Origin: Acorus gramineus
Lineage: Eukaryota; Streptophyta; Magnoliopsida; Acorales; Acoraceae
Length of the DNA: 64,000 bases
Direction: 5' to 3'
Assembly (NCBI GenBank): GCA_030737835.1
Contig: CM060848.1
Coordinates: 20,065,309 to 20,129,308 of the forward strand
The notes beneath the pieces are model-generated. The model saw only the letters and a list, made by a program, of their open reading frames with translations. It was not told the DNA's origin and ran no database searches. How positions within the stretch are numbered: position 1 is the stretch's first letter; the number at the start of each line of letters is the position of its first letter. A program made the position numbers and the translations under genes. Below are positions 59,661 to 64,000 of the stretch, piece after piece.

Positions 59661-60700
59661 AAAAAATGCATATAACCCCTGAAAACTATCAAATATCCAC
59701 AAAACCCCTTAGTTTTTTTGTGAAATCCATATAACACCCTCAAAAGTAAGTGTAAATCTAAATTAATCCTTCTGTCAGTCATATTAACCAGAGGGTTGGT
59801 TCTATTTAATCATATTTGTACAATGACATTTTTACCCCGGCCCACTCAATGGTTAATTTCTCTCCCCTATCCTCTCTTTCCTTCTCACCTCACCATTGTC
59901 AGTGAAAGTCCAAACCCCGAGTCCCAGCCACCAATTAACATGTGGGAGAGGGCATCTGGAGATGCTGGAGGTTGCTACCATTTTTGAGGTAAATGAGTTA
60001 AGGAAGAAAGGGTTTACTTTAAAGAAAAATAAGGCAAAATCGTCATTTGTAGGGGTGTATTTAGATTTTGCTATAGAATACAGGGGTTTATTTGTGTAAA
60101 AGTTACAAAACCATCGTTAACATAACAAAATATTTATAGAATATTCCAGTTTGTTAACAGTTTTGTTTGGGATCCGATCCCGTTTTGTAACTGGGGTATT
60201 GATTTGATTTACAACATGGCTATGTTTGGTTGACATGCCGGATTAGGATTCTTTGAATTATAGGAGTCCAAATCTAAGTGATTAAAATTAAGAATCCTAT
60301 CAACTTGTTTTGTAAGAAAAATGATTGAGAAAATATAATTGAGATTTTCAATCCGCATCATGTGTTTGATAATGCCTAGATTATAATATAAAATATATAT
60401 ATTTAAAAAAAAGCTATATATATATATATAATATTAATATATAACACACACACACACACATATATAATATTATATATATTATAGTTTCCCCTAATCAGGG
60501 ATTCATAATCCCACTTTCTCAATCTCAATCTCCATTTTAAAATTCATCCAAATAACTTATTGACCTGGATTAGAATTCTCAATCCCAATTTAGGTGCTCA
60601 ATCCTGCTATCCAAACAGAGCCTCAGTTTTCAGCGTGCTACATGGATTTCACAAAAAATTATAAATATTTGATAGTTTGGAAGGGGTTATATGCATTTTT
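59661..60700. mobile_element. Outer MITE with about 70-bp inverted ends
   Basis: The left arm ATGCATATAACCCCTGAAAA is matched by the reverse-complemented right arm ATGCATATAACCCCTTCCAA. Both continue with ACTATCAAATAT, TTTTTTGTGAAATCCAT and a CAC-type block. Net length is about 1.04 kb, of which about 405 bp is a second inserted element (60218-60622). No coding capacity. Confidence 0.7.
60218..60622. mobile_element. Inner MITE nested in the 59661-60700 element
   Basis: The left end GGCTATGTTTGGTTGACATG pairs with the reverse-complemented right end GGCTCTGTTTGGATAGCAGG. GGATTAGGATTC and GGGATTGAGAATTC lie further in. The interior contains AT and CA microsatellites (about 60416-60480). The GGCTCTGTTTGG end is frequent among plant MITEs. 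No clear target-site duplication. Confidence 0.6.
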
Positions 60701-61280
60701 TTTCTTTTTATACGTGTTACAGATTTGTTTGACTCCTTGTATAGTGTTACTGTGATCACCATGCTTGTTGTTTGTGATGAGCAGGTCCTAAAACGTGACC
60801 TTTGCATGTTTATGGAATATGGTGACCACATTTCACACATGCATTTTAAATGGTCAAGTTTTTAGGAGTCTGTCCCATGAAAGATAGTATACTGAATAAG
60901 GGACTGCATCAAATTTAAGATACACAGTTACACAAGAAAACAAAATAAAAATATTACATATATACCAATCAATACACCAGTTGCACTGATGGTTTTTTTA
61001 GAACCAACTGCTCGAACTGGACAGTTCTAAAGCTACTAAAAAAAATCAATTGATATTTGTCAAAAAGAATTCTTGGGTAATGTACAAGGACTTTCAAAGT
61101 ATCTGAGAGTAGTGAAATATTCTCTATTTCTCATTTTTTATATTTTTGTTGAATTAGTTGACAATTAATGTATATTTATTCCATTCACTGATCAATTTTA
61201 ATTAATCCAATGATTAAACCAGTAACACTTTAACCTATTCATCTTTCCATTCCAATGAATGGTTCAACTTTCAAAGCATT

Positions 61281-61821
61281 CAAATCTAGTGCACACCTGT
61301 TTTGCAACTGTCCGGTGATAGTACGTATTTGGATGATCGCTGAAAAGCTCTCCAACAAGAGCTTCCGCCTGAGCTCTATGCACAATTTCTGGACTGCAGC
61401 AATGGGTCTTGGGAGGAAGGGAGACAAGAGCGCTGCCAGCAAGGTCATGCTCTCCATCTTTCCAGCTTGCACTTGGGCCATTTGGTGTGCAAGGAATGCT
61501 GTGATTTTTGCGGGCTCACCCTTTTACTTCGACGCCGTGCGAGAGATGGTGTGCCAAAGTATCAACGAATGGGGTATAGGGTTGGCGGGAGCGACCCACA
61601 TTACCTTAGGCGAGAATTTCATGCAAGTGATGTGATGAGTAGGCTTTGTTGGGTAGATATCTTGTCCACCTGGCCTATTGTTTTTTGGCTTTGCATTTCG
61701 CCAGGTTCAATCCGGGTTGTTTTGGTTTTTATTTTCTCTATTTCCTCTCATCCCCAATTCAGACATTGTCTATTTGATTTATTAATGAAATAGATATGCC
61801 TACAATTTAAAAAAAAAAAAA
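61281..61821 (+). mobile_element. 5'-truncated LINE (L1-type) insertion with poly-A
   Basis: Flanked by the 12-bp direct repeat TTTCAAAGCATT (61269-61280 and 61822-61833), with an A-run of about 14 just before the right copy. Inside, an open frame runs to the TGA at 61633 and encodes the end of LINE ORF2: SAHLFCNCPVIVRIW (zf-RVT) and later FPACTWAIWCARNAVIFAG. The 3' UTR follows. This is the expected product of target-primed reverse transcription that stopped early: 541 bp of a several-kb element. The coding frame is undamaged, so the insertion is young. Confidence 0.85.
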
Positions 61822-61833
61822 TTTCAAAGCATT

Positions 61834-63118
61834 GCTGAAAGTGAGTTGAGAAGATAAAAGGGGATTATTTCTTGTATACTCAAAATAGTACACAAGTTTT
61901 CAAGGTGCAGTAGTACCAGTGTATGACTCTGTTGAATCCAAAAACTCCCCCAGATTCTGTAAGACATTCTGCTATAGTGAAAGGTACCTATATTGCAAAA
62001 TCTTAGGCGGCCTGAACTGTGAAAAACCCAATGATGCTGAATCAACAACACACTGCCGATGAGGCGTGAAAAGTATCTTTTGATGCAGAAGGTTACAACT
62101 GAGTGAGAGATGTAACTTGTACTTGCTTTCATGCTCAAGCATGAGCAGTTTTGGTCCCCATTCACCTAACAATACAATCTGAGGATCAACAATCCATGAA
62201 GATGTAGATGTTTGGCTCAATCAAAAGACAGTAATAAAATTGAAATTGAAAACCATGGAGTTCCGGTCAGATAATTTCAAAATGAGATAAATGAAAATTC
62301 TATAAGAATATAAGATCAGTTTTCCGCTCATATCCCCAAATAGCTGTATATCATATGCAAGCATTTGATTCAAGGTATGTGAAACAGTTCTGGTATTACA
62401 ATGGCAATAAGTTGTATGTTTTCTCTTACAATAATAGCCTAGAAACTCATTCAGTACCTTACCTGTTCAACTCATCGTAGACAGGTCCTGTGGAGTGTGG
62501 ACACCTGAAACCTTGAATTCAAATTGATCCAAGTGAAAATAGCATAAAAAAGTTGGTATATGTTCCCTAGATATGGTATATTGCTCCTTGAACATCTTCT
62601 AGAGTAGTTCCCTTGTGATTTATGGATGTATTTATGATTCGTTCAGAGTCTCCCGAGCAGAACTGGTTTGATAGTCAAGTCTTATGAGGAAGGATGTGAA
62701 AATAGGAACAGAAAAAAAAAAATCCAACGGCAAGGTTCCAATTGATGGGTTTGGATGAAAACTAAATGATTTATTTGTATTCACACCAAATTATATTAAT
62801 TCTCCAGAAATAAAAGCAAAACAAATTAACAGTAAAGTAGCCCTTAATCCCAGATCATATAATTAGTCATGAGGGATAAAATTGTGTATCGATATATAAG
62901 AATTATGAGTAATGTCACTTGGACTCAACTACCTATCATTCTATACAACAAACAAACAATATTGATGATATTCCACTGTAGATCCAAGGTGTGCATAACT
63001 TCAACCAATACATGATATTTATTTGACATCACAAACTTCAAAAATGCATCTACACAATGTTTGGTTCAGTGACAGCAGATTTTTGGAATCTCAAAGAAAG
63101 AAGAAAAAAAAAAGATGG
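61834..63118. other. 3' flank of the dephospho-CoA kinase gene
   Basis: Mostly AT-rich with one unrecognised minus-strand frame (61972-62220). The last hundreds of bases before 63118 are probably 3' UTR of the minus-strand kinase gene. No repeat ends or RNA genes seen. Confidence 0.4.
61972..62220 (-). CDS. Unrecognised minus-strand open frame, 82 residues
   Basis: Starts MSQTSTSSWIVDPQIVLLGE, continues WGPKLLMLEHESKYKLHLSL and ends LQYRYLSL. The early part looks protein-like, but no family is recognised. It may be an extra 3' exon, part of a UTR, or chance. Confidence 0.25.
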   Translation of the reverse strand: MSQTSTSSWIVDPQIVLLGEWGPKLLMLEHESKYKLHLSLSCNLLHQKILFTPHRQCVVDSASLGFSQFRPPKILQYRYLSL

Positions 63119-63575
63119 TCACAGAGATCTTATGTTGTTACCCTGATAGTTTTTGCAAGCCATGATGCCTACAAAAGAAGAAACAAGAATCCATAACACA
63201 CCTTTCCTGGAGAGCCCAAATTCCCTCCACGTCAAAGGTCTGGTTACTTGCATCAAGACTTCCTGAAATTGCGCCTTGGTTTCTTCCAGTGACCTTGAGT
63301 TATCAATGACCAAGTCTGCTTTCGTCCTCTTCAAATCCAATGCCATTTGAGCATTGATCCTATTCCTCGCTTGCTCCTCAGATATTCCGTCCCTTGCCAT
63401 CAGTCGTTGAAGCTGTGTCTCAGGATCGACCCAGACAACAATAATAGGGTTTGTCCACTTGTCCATCTTTGCCTCAAACAACAATGGAATGTCAAGAACA
63501 ATAACCTTTGAACCCTTGAGCCATAGCTTCACTATCTCCCAAAACAGCCCGGAGGAAATGAATGGAGCCAACAAA
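63119..63575 (-). CDS. Dephospho-CoA kinase (CoaE), last exon
   Basis: The minus strand from a CAG acceptor to the TGA at 63121-63119 encodes about 151 C-terminal residues: LLAPFISSGLFWEIVKLWLK, SKVIVLDIPLLFEAKMDKW, IIVVWVDPETQLQRLMARDG, ISEEQARNRINAQMALDLKR and ADLVIDNSRSLEETKAQF. DIPLLFE and the RDG/RNRINAQM lid region are diagnostic of CoaE, which phosphorylates the 3'-OH of dephospho-CoA in the last step of coenzyme A synthesis. The P-loop exons lie beyond the window. After the kinase domain comes a hydrophobic stretch (VLWILVSSFVGIMACK), found in plant versions and likely a membrane anchor. The exon starts with one base that completes a split codon. Confidence 0.92.
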
Positions 63576-64000
63576 CTGCAGGGGAAATGACATGACCCCC
63601 GAAGACAGGTATTGCAGCCACAGGTATTGTTAAATGAAATCAATGAAAGGATATTTAAACGAAATACAATCATTATAGTTGGACAATGATCAAAATGCCA
63701 AAATCAAAGCTGTTATTCAACCAATTAGGTTCTGATTTATTGAAATCATAATATCATATGGTGGTCCTAGGTTAAAATCTACAGAGGTCTGTTGTTCATG
63801 TCCCCAGAATACTTCCAAGTCCTCATACATCCCATGCTCACCTCCTTCCCCAGCATCTTTAGCCTAGAATTTACACTCACCAACATTTTCTTCACCTCCT
63901 TTTCTTCTTCACAAAAAAAAAAAAAAAAAAACCCACTCTACTAATTGCCCGATCACCTCAACTAATTATTTTTAACTCTTTTGGAAGCTACTCCAAATAG
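63576..64000. other. Intron of the dephospho-CoA kinase gene
   Basis: No further kinase exon can be read on the minus strand up to the window edge, so this is taken as intron. An A-run lies at about 63914-63931. Confidence 0.5.

Noticed and set aside
1-64000. MicroRNA precursors, CRISPR arrays, operons, plastid or mitochondrial inserts
   Set aside because: I looked by eye for several common plant miRNA sequences (miR156, 159, 160, 164, 166, 167, 172, 319, 396) and for organelle genes and saw none. CRISPR arrays and operons are not expected in a plant nuclear genome, and no array was seen.

Overview
This is a stretch of a flowering-plant nuclear genome. Spliced genes with GT-AG introns sit in AT-rich, repeat-filled intergenic DNA, and the families are plant-specific: RBOH NADPH oxidase, HIPP metallochaperone, PP2C, VAMP72. 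Several coding exons (HIPP exon 3; RBOH exons 1, 5 and 8; VAMP exon 1) are very GC-rich while others (PP2C, Sm-F, the coiled-coil gene) are not. The sequence alone does not fix the order or family of the plant.

Layout. 1-1171: last two visible exons of a tRNA-editing (AlaX/tRNA_SAD) gene, plus strand. 5653-11213: PP2C phosphatase, plus strand, with a 3.9-kb last intron built of duplicated blocks. 11.2-14.9 kb: repeats, including a minisatellite with a period of about 290 bp. 14929-16055: HIPP-type heavy-metal protein, minus strand. 16.1-25.5 kb: gene-poor DNA with several foldback (MITE-like) elements. 25566-29783: small coiled-coil protein, minus strand, with an abnormal first splice acceptor. 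30827-35450: complete eight-exon RBOH, minus strand. 35.5-42.5 kb: repeats, including a MITE with an 8-bp target-site duplication. 42494-42567: tRNA-Asn(GUU). 42723-45851: Sm-F (snRNP F), plus strand, complete in structure but with an in-frame TAG in exon 2. 47865-54163: VAMP72-type R-SNARE, plus strand. 54.2-63.1 kb: nested MITEs, a 5'-truncated LINE with target-site duplication and poly-A, and two unrecognised open frames. 63119-63575: last exon of dephospho-CoA kinase, minus strand; the rest lies beyond the window.

The genes are unrelated housekeeping or signalling genes and form no pathway or cluster. I did not find a new multi-gene system. The most notable items are the Sm-F nonsense codon, the non-AG acceptor in the coiled-coil gene, a hAT-like MITE carrying an internal minisatellite inside the Sm-F gene, a dispersed MITE family of about 265 bp with three copies, and a tandem duplication at the 3' end of the PP2C gene in which one copy seems to have lost the terminal exon. 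All exon boundaries were set by eye from splice consensus and conserved protein motifs.
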